The position numbers were made by a program, and so were the translations under genes. The notes beneath the pieces were generated by a model. That model saw nothing but the letters and a program-made list of their open reading frames with translations, searched no databases and was not told where the DNA came from. 64,000 nt of DNA from Bipolaris cookei (taxonomy: Eukaryota; Ascomycota; Dothideomycetes; Pleosporales; Pleosporaceae). The stretch spans positions 62,001-126,000 of the forward strand of contig NRSV01000030.1 of the NCBI GenBank assembly GCA_002286855.1, in the 5' to 3' direction. Numbering within the stretch: position 1 is the first letter of the stretch; each line of letters starts with the position of its first letter. This document shows, piece after piece, positions 42,470 to 52,972 of the stretch.

Positions 42470-43527
42470 TTAAACAAAGCAAAGTATTCGTCGTCGCGAA
42501 ATTGTGTGCCACGGGCTGCGGCTCTTGACCCGTTGGGGTTTGGAGTGAGAGATAGCTGGTGGTGGTGGTGGTGATAATGATGATGATGATGAAGGCGAGG
42601 ACTGACGTTCGGATTGTTGCTGCTGTTGGACGTGGCCTGCTTTGTGGGATTCCAGACTAATCACTCGGATCTTTGCGGGCTTGTCGTCATCATCTATTTC
42701 GTTACTGTCGTCGGATTTGGAGGTTTCTGTGTAGCGTGTGAGTAATTTCATATATTGACAGGGATAGGGTGCGTACGAGAAGAGGCTGAGGTAGAAGCTC
42801 GCCTCGATGTCTGCCTGGATGTTTGCGTCGAGGTCTGTCCAGAGGTATGGCATGGAGTTTCCTCGGAGTCTGCAAATGTCAGTCCAACATGACGCGTAGA
42901 ATTGAGTTTGCCCTACATACCATCTGCAGATGACACAATCGAAAGCGGGCTCCGCCGCTTCGTCACGGAAGACCTGCTACTCGCGGGTTGATATGATCGC
43001 GGACGACCGGATGCAGGCGGTGGAAATGCAGGCAACGCAGGCACTGGAGGCACATCTCTTGCGAGGTTCAGGTGTCCGCTATCGATTTCGGCTGACAAGC
43101 GGCGTATGACTGCATCGATTGATTGGTCTTGCTTGATTCTGGACTTGTGGCTACGAGCACGGTCGCCATTTGGCGTCACTCCGCTCCTGGCGCGTAAGGC
43201 TGGGTGGATGAGGTCGGGAGACTGGTCGAGTTTGCGTTGAAAAGCTTCGGTCGGGGGTTGTGCAGCAGTCAAGCTCCTTCTTGCAGCTTGGATTCTAGCC
43301 TGGACTTCATGGGCGCCGACGGATCTCCGGTGAGCCTTGAGTCTGGCCTGAACTTGGTCGGCGCTGACGGACTTTGAATTGGTTGCCGGTAGAGGGTCGG
43401 CTGCTATGGGCTTTGAAAAGTTTGGACAAGGCGCAGAGACTGGTCTGGGTGGCTTTGTGAGGGTGACGGGGGGAAAGGGCTCGGTAGATGTGCTTTGTGG
43501 TTGGGCCAAGAGGGACAGGTTCGACAT
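42470..43527 (-). CDS. Hypothetical protein with tandem VQAR repeats, 336 aa (alternative 242 aa)
   Basis: I do not recognise a family. Exon 1 (43527-42917) starts MSNLSLLAQPQ and is Pro/Ser/Arg-rich. It holds two tandem 16-17-residue repeats, SVSADQVQARLKAHRRS and VGAHEVQARIQAARRS, followed by a third partial ARRSLTAAQ. Exon 2 (42869-42470) codes the helical MPYLWTDLDANIQADIEASF region, an acidic stretch, short poly-Gln and poly-Ser runs and a basic end. Two donors overlap at the exon 1 end. GTAGGG (exon end 42917) joins to the frame with strong C-ending codon bias and gives 336 aa. GTATGT, four bases earlier (exon end 42921), joins to another open frame that stops at 42748 and gives 242 aa. 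I prefer the first on codon use. Confidence 0.6.
42560..42592. repeat. GGT/GAT triplet repeat in coding sequence
   Basis: GGTGGTGGTGGTGATAATGATGATGATGATGAA on the plus strand. It lies inside exon 2 of the 336-aa gene, where the minus strand reads it as short Ser and Pro runs. Confidence 0.8.
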
Positions 43528-45437
43528 TATTATTGCTATGGGCAAGATGGTACGGTGCAAGATGGGTGCAGGACCGGAGCAGGCGGGACTGCAAGAGGCA
43601 GCTCAAGGGAGCAGACTGTCTAATCTATAGTGGATAATCATGTCTCAACAGACGGGCGGGTCGCGCTTGGATAGCGTGGTAACTGGGTTTGCACCCATGC
43701 GCCGCTGCTTCTAGCGCTTCAGATACGGCACTGATGCTCGAGGCGCAGGCTGGAGGCCTGAATAGAGTTAGCAAGCGAAGATAACGATCCAGGACTGCTT
43801 GGCGCCCGACCAGCACAGCTCAGCTCGCGAATACAAGGGAAATGAATCTGGCCGCACCACCAGCCATGCGAAAACGAATGCGGCAATGACCGCGGGCGTG
43901 TGGCTCTATGTCGCATGCCTGGTCATTGGCTGCCCCCACGCCACTACGGCCTAATTCTGCACGACGAGGCCCCAGACGGACCAAAAAGAACAGAATCCAT
44001 AGTATCATGGTGGTCAGGCTTGCCCCAATAGTCCAGAGGCTGGCGAGATTGAGATGGCGCATGTATGTACGTAGTATGTATGGGGGAACGTTTGGCTAGA
44101 GGCCGAGCTCGCCATGACGCCAGCCGGGGTAATAGCGACGGTAAGTATGCTTTTGGTGACGAGTCGCCATGTATAGACTGTACTACATGTGTACATGGCT
44201 ACGTACGTACTTGAGTAGATGTGTACTAGGTGAATGGCTTGCCAATACACGGATGCACACGTGCTTTTGGCAGTGCAGCAGGCCAGGCGGCTCCAGCCCG
44301 TCAAGGGTGTTTTGGATGTTGTTTGATGATGATAATGATGATGAGGATGGTGATGCTTTTGCGGCTATATTAGTAGTACTATCGAAGTAGATGTGTACGA
44401 CATATAATACCTGCATCTCGACTGGGACCGCAGCCTTGCAGCACTGCGTCCATGCAGAGCGGGCCGGGCAAGTCGATCGCGTGGCTTGGCCGGGGACGTC
44501 ATGACATTATCCCAGGGGCATCTGAGGGCGGCGTGGGAGTATTGAATGGTGGTGAGCTGCAATCGCGCGAGAGTGAATGGGCATGAGGAGCGGAGTGGCC
44601 GGATCACACATAGGCTGCATCCTCTGGTGGCTGCTTCGCTGTTGTTGCTCTTGCTGTTGGTAGCACACGACGGTACGCACAATGCGTGGGTGCGTGGGTG
44701 CAGCAACATAACAAGCGACAGGCGGGCGCTGTCCATGCCATGTACCCCCAGCACGTACTTATATGTAGATAGATGTGTGTAGATACAACGAGATCAACGA
44801 GCACTGCATGGTGTTTGATGAGCAGCAGCGCCAAGGGGATTGCGTCAGTGAGGCGAGCGCGTATCCGGCTATGGGCGGTGACAGCTGCACTCATTCCACA
44901 CGCTCGCAGCGCCAGACAGCTGCAAAAGCACCCCGCAACTCGTCGCCGCCTCGTGCCCTCGCCCACACAGCCAGCGCCGCTATCCCCAGGGTTCAGCGTG
45001 GTGTTGAGGCTCTGGTGCCGCCACTCGGGTCTAGGCTCTTATCTTAGTGCATGCACTGTGCCCAAGCCCGGCCCTGTGCTCTCCCGCTTCCACTTTGCGA
45101 CCCACGACGCGCCTGCAAAAGTGTCCGAGGCTGATCACCTTGCCTGTCACGCCGCCATCGCAGACTCCCGGCTTACTGTTGCGCGCCCACGCTGGCCCAT
45201 CGTCGAGTGCTCGTCTGTCGCGTCCCCGCCGCCGCGCCGCTGCGCCAGCCAACAAGCGCTGCCGAGCTTCCTAACCCGCATCTGCCAGCACCGCATCCAC
45301 CACAACACCACGCCGCCCCCATCTCCCCCCATCGCCGACGCTCCCCCGCCCTCCTGCGCAAGCCATCGCGACAGCGCGCCGTCCCTCCGGAGGGTCCTCT
45401 GCCCTAGCCGGAGACTGTCGACACGCCGCCCCCGGCT
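43528..45437. other. Long divergent intergenic stretch, no supported gene
   Basis: Nearly 2 kb separates the 336-aa gene and the PP4R3 gene. The right half (44.9-45.4 kb) is C-rich and gives long chance frames, including one of 258 codons that overlaps the start of PP4R3 in another frame. GTAC/TATG-rich short runs lie near 44060-44080 and 44160-44230. No gene is supported. Confidence 0.45.
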
Positions 45438-48435
45438 ATGGCAACCGTCGCACCACCACCGGCGAGCGAACGGAAGCGCGTCAAAGTCTACGAGCTCAAG
45501 AACAATGACTGGTTCGACAGAGGCACCGGCTTCTGCAAGGGCGTTGTAGAAAATGTACGTCTCACCCACCCCTCGCCATAACACCTCCCCGCTGCACATG
45601 TAGCCCCATTGCGCCCGCGCCTGCGCTCATGTCCATGCCCACGCCCATGCCCATGTCTGCCGCTCACGCATGCTAACTGGCGTCACTCGACAGCAGGAAG
45701 AAGCAAGGATTGTAGTCCTGTCCGAGGATGACCAGTCGCGACAGCTCCTCGAAACGCGCATCTCCAAGGATGATGGCTATCAGAAGCAGCAAGGTATGCG
45801 CGTGCCATGCGCTATCCAAACACAACCCGGCAGCTAATCCGCCACAGATACCCTCATCGTATGGACTGAGCAAAATGGCACCGATATGGCCCTCAGCTTT
45901 CAGGAGCCCGAGGGCTGTGCCAGCATATGGTAGGCATCTACTGCCTCGGTCAATTGAACAACGCGCTGATTCCATACAGGGACTTTGTCAACGAAGTGCA
46001 ATCGCGATTGCAGGCTTTAGCACAGGGTGCGTTGGACCCATCTATATAGCTTCAAGCAGGCTAATGCTGACCCAGACGATGGTCTTCTAGATGACTTGGA
46101 CCATATTAGCCCCATACTTCTCCCAAATCCAGATCTCAGCAACCTTCACGAGATTGAAAACCACATGCGCACCGCAAACTCTACCCCAGGAGGGCGAGAA
46201 GCCCTCGCCAAATTCATCCTTGCTCAGGATTACATACCGAAACTGATTCCGCTCGTCGACATGGCCGAAGACCTCGAAAGTGTATCGGATCTCCACCGGC
46301 TATGCAGCATCATGAAGATGCTCATCCTACTCAACGACACTGCCATTATTGAATACGTCGTGACAGATCCCGTTGTTTTGGGGGTTGTTGGAGCTCTAGA
46401 ATGTTGGTGTCGCCACACAACCTTGCCTCAATGCTTGCTGACTTCTTGCAGACGACCCGGATTTTCCCTTGCACAAAGCCAACCACCGACAATACCTCGA
46501 CGACGAATCTAAATTCAAAGAGGTTGTCAAGATTGAAGACGAGAATATCAAGCGGAAAATTCATTACACCTATCGCCTTCAGTATCTCAAAGACGTGGTT
46601 CTCGCGCGCATCCTCGACGACCCCACCTTTAGCGTTCTCAACTCCCTCATTTTCTTCCACCAAGTCGACATTGTCCAGCACCTTCAAGCAAACGGCCTCT
46701 TTTTGAAAGAGCTTTTTGGCATTTTCTCGCCCAAGGAGCAGAATCTCTCGAGAAAAAAGGACGCAGTCTTGTTCATCCAGCAGTGTTGCGCCATAGCAAA
46801 GAGCCTGCAGGCAAACGTCAGGGCGCAGCTCTATCAAAACTTCATCAGTGGCGGCTTGCTAGAAGTCATACAATTTGCGCTTAAACACCAAGATGCTTCG
46901 GTCCGAGTAGCAGGAACAGACATACTTGTGTCTTTGATCGACCACGATGCTCTCATGGTGCGCAGCTACATTTTCAAGGCCATTCAGGAAAAGACCAAAC
47001 CACTTACCGATACCCTGATTGAGTTACTTCTAATTGAGGTAGACTTGGGGGTCAAGGCACAGATGGCAGATGCAATCAAGATTCTACTAGATCCCAATGC
47101 CAACTCGGCGTCGATAGAAGCGCTTGGGCGAACTAACAGCGACTTCCTTGCTAAGATGAGGGGTCAACTTCCATCCATACCGCAAACTGACTCTTTTATC
47201 CAAAACTTCTACGATGAGTCTGCACGGAAACTCTTCCAGCCACTCAAAGATCTCGAAGGCCGCGAGTCGAGTAAGTTGAATTCTTGGCCCTTGTAAGCGA
47301 AGATGGCTAATGTTGTCCAGTGGAAAATCTGTCAATGCAAGAAGTGTCATTATATGCTCACCTTGTCGAAGTTCTTTGTTTCTTCATCCGTCAACATTCT
47401 TTCCGCAGCAAATACTTCATTCTATCCGAAGGCCTCGCAATGCGGGTAGCACAACTTATGGCCTGTCCGGAGAAGCATTTGAAACTCAGTAGGCATCTTC
47501 TATAATGTTTCTGTCTTGTTTACTGACTCGTCCCAGCTGCCCTCAAGTACTTCCGCACTGTTCTCGGTTTCCACGATGAAACACATAACCGCCAAATCAT
47601 CCAACACCACCTTTTCGAACCCATCTTGCAGATCTTATTCGATACGATGCCTCGCGACAATCTCCTCAACTCGGCGTGCCTGGAGCTGTTTGAATTCATC
47701 AGGCGCGAGAATATCAAGATGATCGTTCAGCATCTGGTCGAGACGTACAGGGAGAAATTACAAGCTGTCACCTATGTCGACACATTCCAAAATCTGATCC
47801 TCAAATACGACCAGAACCATGAGCCAGTCACTACTCAGGAGCTCGACAATTCATTTACAAGTGTGGACAGTGACACACCTGCGCGACACCCCGGAAATGT
47901 GAATGGTGGCAAGTGGGGTCAAGGCTTGAAGGATGTAGATGCGGATGAGGAGGCGTACTTCAACACATCGGACGATGAGGATGAACAACTTGCCACGACT
48001 GGCAAACTCGCCCTCAATGGAGCATCGCCGGTGCGCCCACTCGTCAACTACCCGGATGACGACGCAGACGATGCGGACATGGATGATCTCGCTACTGGGC
48101 TGCCAGCCTCTGTGCACAAGATTTCAGCAGAGACGCAAACCCCAGAAACAACTCCATCACCAAACTCTGCTTCTGCAGGATCGCCGCCGGAACGTATATC
48201 CGAAAAGCGCCGTAGAGAGGAGGATGAGGAGGATGAGCTTCTTGCAAGCATCTCCACATCTGCAGGTCCAAAGCGCCGTGCTTCGACGTCTAGCAACGCA
48301 AGCTCAGGAAGCCTGCGGAACTTGCGCCGGAAGTCGCCCAATGTCAATGTCGGCAAGGATGGTGGTGGAACACCAAAGAAGATCTCATTGTCCATTCCAC
48401 TAAAAAGTAGAGGTGAGGGAGGCGCGGACGAATAG
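45438..48435 (+). CDS. PSY2: Serine/threonine protein phosphatase 4 regulatory subunit 3 (PP4R3/Psy2)
   Basis: This subunit targets PP4 phosphatase to substrates in DNA-damage and other signalling. I join eight exons: 45438-45554, 45694-45793, 45848-45929, 45980-46026, 46076-46402, 46452-47270, 47321-47488 and 47537-48435, all phase-consistent, giving 852 aa. The N-terminal EVH1/PH-like domain (about 1-105) runs from RVKVYELKNNDWFDRGTGFC to CASIWDFVNEVQ. The SMK-1/ARM region follows (ILLPNPDLSNLHEIENHM, YDPDFPLHKANHRQYL, HYTYRLQYLKDVVLARILDD, LFFIRQHSFRSKYF-type segments). The C-terminal 250 residues are acidic then basic, with an NLS-like EKRRREED. The fifth intron (46403-46451, 49 bases) uses the rare donor GTTGGT, and its position is fixed by the conserved LE-YDPDFP junction. 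Confidence 0.95.
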
Positions 48436-49109
48436 TATCGCACGCCCCCGCTCTTAGACGAAGATGAGTTGCAAAGGAGAAGGAAAAGCTTCTCATTTCT
48501 GCAGCGCGATGCACTTTAAACAATCTTAAAAAGATACCCATTTGGAAACTCGAGGAGACACAGATGACGTTGTATGAAATGGGTGTGTACGGGATTTTTT
48601 GGCTTCTTCTTGCAAATGTGTTTCAATAGGGTAGCGGCATTGCGAAAGGTGTAATTATCTAGGCGTTCAGTATCGTCGCCCTCCCCGGCGAGCGAGACGG
48701 GTTGGGATTGTGGCATGATGGGATGATGCAGCGCTGTGTGTCGAGCCTATCACCGTGCGTTTGGGTGTTTGGGTTTTCTGTGCATGATCAAGGGCATCAT
48801 CCAGCCTGTGTATTTTATATCTCGTAGTCTTCGTTCGGGAATACCAACTCGTCATCGAAGTCACTTCATGTTCTTCCATGGTTCCGTTTCTGTGAGCATG
48901 GTTAGATATGTCTAGATGGTATGTTTGGCAAGTAGGACTGATGTTGAAAGTCACGTTCCTTCGCGTTACTTAGCGTGTTTGGGCCCCGCATGTCTTTTAT
49001 GTCGATATGACGACCCACGTCCATGTTTTCCGCTTATTTCTCGTCTCGACGCTACGTTCAATTGTTTCTGATATTCTAGAGTCATATTGGTTCTAGAAGA
49101 CGTCACGCA
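48436..49109. other. Intergenic stretch between PP4R3 and DHFR
   Basis: Two plus-strand genes are separated by about 670 bases. The region has an A/T-rich 3' flank and a likely DHFR promoter. Minus-strand frames of 65-95 codons show no family features. Confidence 0.5.
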
Positions 49110-49856
49110 ATGTCTAACGAGCATCCTTCCATCAATCTGGATACATCGACTACACAAAAGAAAAATTCAGCCATCCAAGAACAAGACGCATCATCCTCTA
49201 TGCCACCTAAACCTCCGACACTCACTTTGATACTTGCTGCCACTCCGAGCCTCGGCATAGGAAAGGATGGGGTCTTACCATGGCCACAGCTCAAAAAGGA
49301 AATGGGCTTCTTCGCACGAGTGACGAAGCGTACGTCGCCCTCTGCCCCAGTGGAAGGACGCAGGAAAATAAATGCTGTACTCATGGGTCGCAAGACATGG
49401 GAAAGCATACCGCCCAAGTTCCAGCCTCTCAAGGATCGCCTCAACATAGTCATTACCTCGAAGCCAGAAGAATTTGCAAGCAAGCTAGACAAGAAGACAG
49501 AAGTCGAAGGCCCACTTGTATGCTCTGGTATCCTCGACGCCATTGCTCAGCTTGAGCGTGAAGACAAGAGCAATTTACCATGTATGGACCTCGAAATTGA
49601 TAGAATCTTTGTTATTGGTGGGGCTAGCATATACCGAACGGCGCTTGAACTTCCGCAGACGAAGCGTGTATTGCTTACTAAGATCGAGAAGGAGTTTGAA
49701 TGCGATACTTTCTTTCCTGTTAATTTGGATGAGACAACAATTTGGAGGAATTCGAACAGGGACGGGATTCAAGATTTTACGGGTGAGAACGTTGAGGAGG
49801 ATGGGATCGAGGAGCAGGGTGTCAGGTTTCACTTTTGCATGTATGAGCGAGAATAG
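49110..49856 (+). CDS. DFR1: Dihydrofolate reductase
   Basis: DHFR reduces dihydrofolate to tetrahydrofolate with NADPH, feeding thymidylate and purine synthesis. The frame is intronless and codes 248 aa from the first ATG. An in-frame ATG at 49200 (MPPKPPTLTLILAAT) would give 218 aa and fits the usual fungal start better, so the first 30 residues (Ser/Thr/Gln-rich) are uncertain. Landmarks are TLILAATPSLGIGKDGVLPWPQLKKEM, VLMGRKTWESIPPKFQPLKDRLNIVIT, IDRIFVIGGASIYRTAL and the final GVRFHFCMYER. All core motifs are intact. Insertions around residues 70-85 and 150-165 are common in fungal enzymes. Confidence 0.95.
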   Translation: MSNEHPSINLDTSTTQKKNSAIQEQDASSSMPPKPPTLTLILAATPSLGIGKDGVLPWPQLKKEMGFFARVTKRTSPSAPVEGRRKINAVLMGRKTWESIPPKFQPLKDRLNIVITSKPEEFASKLDKKTEVEGPLVCSGILDAIAQLEREDKSNLPCMDLEIDRIFVIGGASIYRTALELPQTKRVLLTKIEKEFECDTFFPVNLDETTIWRNSNRDGIQDFTGENVEEDGIEEQGVRFHFCMYERE

Positions 49857-52039
49857 ACTGGTGAAAGTGAAAGGAGTTAGGATTCAGTCCGTAATCAATG
49901 ATGTACTTGCCATGATTGCGTGTAAAGAAGAGAAGGCATGTAGTTGCCTGAGGGTAATCGACCTCTACCTCACTTTCCTAAACAAACATAAAATCATCGA
50001 CTTACCCAATTCTGTATCCTTCATGATCTAGATCCACACTGTTCCTTCCCGTTGCTCACAATCGATGTGGCTCAGAAACATTCTCCCATGCGATCGGTGT
50101 GGAGTGATCTATGGGAAGAAAGTACACCTATACGCTTTGCCTCGCAGTTTGCAATTAACTAACCTTGCCACATAGCCTGCCTTGTACAAAACACTGCAGC
50201 CTACTGCAATAATTAACAATTCCCTTCTCTCCCTACTCCTTATCGTCGTTTTCTCCTGTAGTATACGACACGTTTCGCTTCTGGATCGGCCAACGAACCC
50301 ACCAGACATACCATTACCAGATCGTGGATGGCACAATTTGGAATCCAGCAACTAAATTCCTAGATAAACTCATTCATGACAACCGTGGTTCCCCTATAAC
50401 TATCGCTACCAAAGCCATATTCCACTCCGCGCTTTTCGTCTGTGTGCAGTACATGACTTCGCAGGACATCGTACAGATAGCGCGATAGATAATGTCTACT
50501 TTCATGACAAATAAGAATATGAAGCGACGGTGTAGCCGCTTGCTCGACAAGGGCTTTGAATGTTCTGCTGCACTTTGCTACCACACGCCTCTCAACATTG
50601 CAGCTGCCATCATTCTTCTATGAATCATTCGAGGCTTTTAGCTACACGTCAAGTCACCCAAGCGTCAGGCCCAAGATACCAACTACAGCCCTGGTTTCTT
50701 GAAGCTTCTCTCTACATGTCGATACATTGCGCGGACGATCCTCGCCTTACCAATCGCGGTTATTCACATGTACACTCGCATTTTGAGGGAGACGCCATGG
50801 AAGTATATAAAACTGTTATTTGTTCAGGGGTCTACTTCGCGGGCCATCTTTGTTATAAGGAATTTGATCTGTTTGCTTGCTGCATTACCCATAAGTACAT
50901 TTTCTGGGGTGAGCAGTATCCCAGATGGAATAGAAGCTGACGGGCAACAGGATTTCCAAGGTACTATGGAGGCACTAGAAAAGCCAGGAATCACAGGTAG
51001 TAGAGGATGAGAAGATGGGATCATCAGTCGTGAAAGCTTGACACATAGATCATACTACACGACAGCTCCGCATGCCGTCTGATAAGAGAATAGGCATGTT
51101 TTATTAAACCGAGTAGAGAATTAGCCTGCTTTGAATGAATAAATCTATGACACACCAAAGAGAACAAGCCCGGATTTGTCCATTCTAGCTTCACCACGTT
51201 ATTGACCCTTTGTTCGGGTCCGGTCAGCAAAGCTTTCGTCATAAAGCCGAGGAATCACGATATTCACCTGCAGTCATTGCCCAATCTTGCCTTTGAACTC
51301 AATTTAATCCCAAACGTCGCCATTTTTCTTGTTCATTTTTTTCTTCTTTTAAAAGCGACCAACTATTCACCTGCATCCACCACTTTCTTCCATAAGACAC
51401 CCTTGAACAGATCATATCCCTACAACAAGATGGTTGGATGGTGTAGGGAAATTGCCTGGTGACACAAAATCTCGCGACACTCGACTCTGCTTGGCCGCCT
51501 GAATTCGCAATGGGAACACTTTCTGTCCGACGGACACGGCGAACGTACACTCCCTACCCGTCCAGCCACACGGCACACGACGCTGTGAGCAACGTGTAAT
51601 CCCAACAATGCAGGTTACTGTACTACAATCCTTTTCCGCCGCATAGTTGTACCGTAGCAATCGGCAAGAATGTTGCACCGAACGCATGATGGAGCCTTGC
51701 TGTTTAGCATCGAGTCGGGGGAAACCAGCGCCTGCAGCCCCGCTGAAACTGGTCCGCGTAACGCGACTACTGAACAGGTGGTAGCTTTCCCACCCCCCTT
51801 CCTTTCCAAAGCCACAATACTCCACCGATTTCTATATCGATCCAGTGCCTCCAAAGAAAAAAAAAACAAACGATAAAAAGGAAAGTATAAGAGGGGCTGA
51901 ATTGGCTACTTAACATTGATTGTCCACAACTTTTTTCTTCTACGAGATTTGGAAAGGACAACTCGACTACGTAAGGAATAGACGAACGTGAAGAAATACA
52001 ATACGAACAACAACAACAACAACAACGACAACGGAAATC
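49857..52039. other. Longest gene-free stretch, 2.2 kb
   Basis: Between DHFR and the MAPEG gene, no frame exceeds about 140 codons, and none has a recognisable domain or a splice-consistent partner. The sequence is A/T-richer than flanking genes. I looked for transposase fragments and terminal inverted repeats by eye and saw none. The right end includes a TATAAG at about 51888 and a poly-A run, and probably holds the MAPEG promoter. Confidence 0.45.
52006..52026 (+). repeat. (AAC)7 repeat just before the MAPEG gene start
   Basis: Seven perfect AAC triplets, then GACAAC, ending 13 bases before the start codon, so very likely in the 5' leader. Its exact complement occurs downstream of the same gene (see 52714-52734). 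Confidence 0.9.
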
Positions 52040-52612
52040 ATGGCCATTATTCAGGTTCCAGACGAGTATGGGTACGTATCCATCGTTCAATTGCCCCCCG
52101 TTTCCACACTTCCCACACCAACAAGCACATCAACCAAGCCTCTCCCATAGCTAACCCTCGCTCTCCTCCCCCCCTACAGCTACGTCGTCGGAGCAGTCGT
52201 CTCCACCTTCTTCATCGGCACCTGGCTCGGCGCCCGCGTGGGCTCCTTCCGCAAAGCAGCCAAGATCCCCTACCCCTTCGAATACGCGTCCTACGAACAA
52301 GTCCAAACCGCGGCTCCTGCCTCCAAATCCGCCATGCTCGCCTTCAACGCCGCGCAGCGCGCACACCAAAACTTCAACGAAAACCACGTTACCGCCCTCG
52401 GCGCTATGCTGATTTCTGGGCTGAGATTCCCGCTGGCAACGGCGGCGCTGGGCGTCGCGTGGAGTGTTAATCGTGTCTTTTATGCAGTGGGGTATACGAG
52501 GAGTGCGGAGCAGGGGGGTAAGGGCAGATATTATGGTGCTGCGGGTATTATAGCGCATTATGTTCTGGTGATTATGAGTACCAAGGCGGCGTATGATTTG
52601 ATCATGGCCTAG
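52040..52612 (+). CDS. MAPEG-family protein, microsomal glutathione S-transferase 3-like
   Basis: Exons 52040-52071 and 52180-52612 give 154 aa; the junction (DEYGYVVGAVVS) is in frame. The length and four hydrophobic segments fit the MAPEG family: about 11-30 (YVVGAVVSTFFIGTWLGARVG), 75-95 (VTALGAMLISGLRFPLATAAL), 95-110 and 130-150 (IIAHYVLVIMSTKAAYDLI). The FNAAQRAHQNFNENH segment is the conserved loop that precedes the second helix and marks MGST3/FLAP-like proteins. Such enzymes sit in the ER membrane and act in glutathione-dependent detoxification of lipid peroxides. The short first exon codes ten residues plus two bases. Confidence 0.9.
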
Positions 52613-52972
52613 ATGCTGGAGGAGAGGCGTCCTTTTTAGGCTAGGGATATAAATCAAGTAGTGTACTACTGTTGGTCCTTTTTGTTGACGAATGTATCTG
52701 CATGATGAGAACTGTTGTTGTTGTTGTTGTTGTTGCAAAAAAGACTACCTTTTTTTTTAGAAATATCATTTTTGAATAAGATGACTGGTCAATTTGCATG
52801 TTGCCTATGAGAATTGGACACAGCGTTTATGACTTTGATCACGTATCCCGTTCAAAGCAGATTTGAGACGAGTGCATTCGGATATTTTTTTCATTTTCTT
52901 TTCTAAAGAGATTCGTAATCATGCAATTCGTGAGGCATACAAATTCGTCAAGAAAAGTTTTTGGCAATCTTA
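52613..52972. other. Convergent 3' flanks of MAPEG and lipase genes
   Basis: A/T-rich DNA with T-runs at about 52750-52760 and 52886-52896, plus the GTT repeat listed separately. No gene is visible. Confidence 0.55.
52714..52734 (+). repeat. (GTT)7 repeat downstream of the MAPEG gene
   Basis: Seven perfect GTT triplets about 100 bases after the stop codon, in the likely 3' UTR or just past it. It is the exact complement, with equal copy number, of the (AAC)7 in the 5' leader. Confidence 0.9.

Noticed and set aside
44773..45549. 258-codon plus-strand frame
   Set aside because: It overlaps the secure PP4R3 first exon in a different frame and is Pro/Ser/Arg/His-rich from C-rich leader DNA.
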